From positions 29,695,238-29,759,237 of the forward strand of contig OY756960.1 in assembly GCA_963580455.1 (NCBI GenBank): a DNA stretch of 64,000 bases, in the 5' to 3' direction. A model generated the notes under the pieces. The model did no database searches, was not told the origin of the DNA, and was given only the letters and a program-made list of their open reading frames with translations. Positions 62,621-64,000 of this stretch are shown one piece after another. Origin of the DNA: Euonymus europaeus. Lineage: Eukaryota > Streptophyta > Magnoliopsida > Celastrales > Celastraceae. The position numbers were made by a program, and so were the translations under genes. Position 1 is the stretch's first letter. Each line of letters begins with the position of its first letter.

Positions 62621-64000
62621 CAGATGTCTAATAATTTCACCAGTTTCTGTAGTCCCTCATTACCACAGGCACGCGGTGTTCCCAATTCTTCTAGCAATGA
62701 GTAAAACTATTGCAACTTAACCTTGCAAGTTTAATGTAAAACCTGCTAAGCTCTTGATTTCCTCGGACTTCCTGTTATTGTGGATGAATCTCGCTTGCGT
62801 GGCTTGAAGTTTTCATTAGAAGCTGTGAGATTGTCATGCTGGCGTGATGTTTTAATTTTATGGATGCATTCACGTTGTAAGTTTCTCATCATGCCTTTGT
62901 TGCGGTTGAGCGTCTGTAAAATTTATAATATGTCAGATATACTTTCAAACATACTCAAACATTACTCTTTATACTAACTTATACTCTGTCATATATATAC
63001 TCTCAACCAAACAGTCGCATGAATCAATTATCATGTTTGATTGCATTCCAAAATGAGCTGCATATGAAACAAAAAGGAATCGATCTGCTAACTAGCTTGT
63101 AAATGACATCAGGAATCAGGATTGATTATTATTATTGTTATTGTTTTTTGTTGTTGTTCTATTTGATTTATTAATTTGAGTCGGAATAGAATATTAGAAG
63201 TAGCAGGTTTTGCTAATATTATTCGGATCCTTGCTGGCAATGCGGTTGAAGAGTTGAAATTAAGCAGCAACGCCACCGCCCAGTTGGTCAATTCCGTCAT
63301 CTTCCACCTAAGCAAGCATGGCTTTTGTCGATGCGATGACATGAATGGCCTAACAAGACGAAAGAGAAATAGTCCATTGACATTTCGCATTATCAATTCA
63401 AAATTTTCTTTTTAATTTTACTGGAACTCTATAATACATATTGTGGAGTTGCTGGTAGCACATTAGTTTCTTTTTACTTTGCGAGAGGTTTTTGTTTTAT
63501 GGAGAGGAAATCGTGAATTGGATGATAATTTGCATATGATTTTCATGAATCTAGTGGGCTTGAGTTGTTGGACACACGCAGGATGAGATCACAAGCTCGT
63601 TGGTTGGCTATTATTTTTCTAATCAGGCCTTGCACGTAACTAAATGAAAGCAACATTGGTTGTGGTCAAGTATTCCCACGTCACACACCATCTCGATCTG
63701 GAGTCTGGATGCAAAAGCACGTGAAGTGCAATCACTAATTTGTATTTTCTTCCTTCTCTTCAGCCTTCAGGTGAATAAATCAATTGACGACATAAAGCAA
63801 ACGATGGGCGGGCTCTTTCCATAGTGGCAATGGACAAATGACTCATTAAACCAATATCAAGAGGAGACAGATAATAAAGTCATAAAACAGTCCCTATAAC
63901 AAGACGAAAACCTGGCCATTTTTATCACAAAAACAAGCCAAAATAAAAACACCCTCTGATTACATCTCTGGGTTTGTTAACTTTTTTCTAGAGAAAATGG
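62621..64000. other. Intergenic stretch at the right edge
   Basis: No gene is recognised. Open frames at 62780-62977 and 63109-63415 carry no domain I know. A TTATTATTATTGTTATTG run lies near 63125-63145. Confidence 0.4.

Overview
This is nuclear DNA from a flowering plant, almost certainly a eudicot. Genes are split by AT-rich GT-AG introns, intergenic DNA is AT-rich and littered with short DNA transposons, and every recognised protein is a plant type. The species cannot be named from the sequence.

From left to right the genes are: protein phosphatase inhibitor-2 (minus); an ARFRP1-type ARF-like GTPase (plus); the CTF8 subunit of an alternative clamp loader (minus); an MBD13-like methyl-CpG-binding protein (minus); two tandem CLE peptide genes, the first broken by one in-frame stop (both minus); a membrane steroid-binding/MAPR protein (minus); a RUP-type WD40 repressor of UV-B signalling (plus); the 25-kDa pre-mRNA cleavage factor Im subunit (plus); an R2R3-MYB of the LAF1/MYB18/MYB19/MYB45 group (plus); a second R2R3-MYB resembling MYB17 (plus); a remorin (minus); a decayed SHOC1 relic (minus); fibrillarin with two intronic C/D snoRNA candidates (plus); a PATRONUS-like securin (plus); and a decayed P-type PPR gene (plus).

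From family knowledge, the order inhibitor-2, ARL, CTF8, MBD13, MSBP, RUP, MYB19-type, SHOC1, fibrillarin follows Arabidopsis chromosome 5 (about At5g52200 to At5g52470). CFIm25 next to a LAF1-type MYB recalls At4g25550-25560, and MYB17 next to remorin recalls At3g61250-61260. The window therefore looks like a conserved block from which Arabidopsis paralogous segments lost different genes.

Intergenic DNA holds three non-autonomous elements, each flanked by a perfect 9-bp target-site duplication typical of Mutator-like elements (3983-4153, 22617-23501 and 52277-53907, the last with about 500-bp terminal inverted repeats). It also holds a pair of hAT-like MITEs, a LINE endonuclease fragment, a frameshifted Ty3/gypsy reverse-transcriptase fragment inside GC-richer, possibly mitochondrial DNA, LTR-like fragments, a possible SINE and several local tandem duplications.

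The most notable observations are the SHOC1 relic left at its ancestral position with both ends recognisable but frameshifted, the CLE pair with an in-frame amber codon, and the duplicated snoRNA in the fibrillarin intron. I did not find a wholly new multi-gene system.
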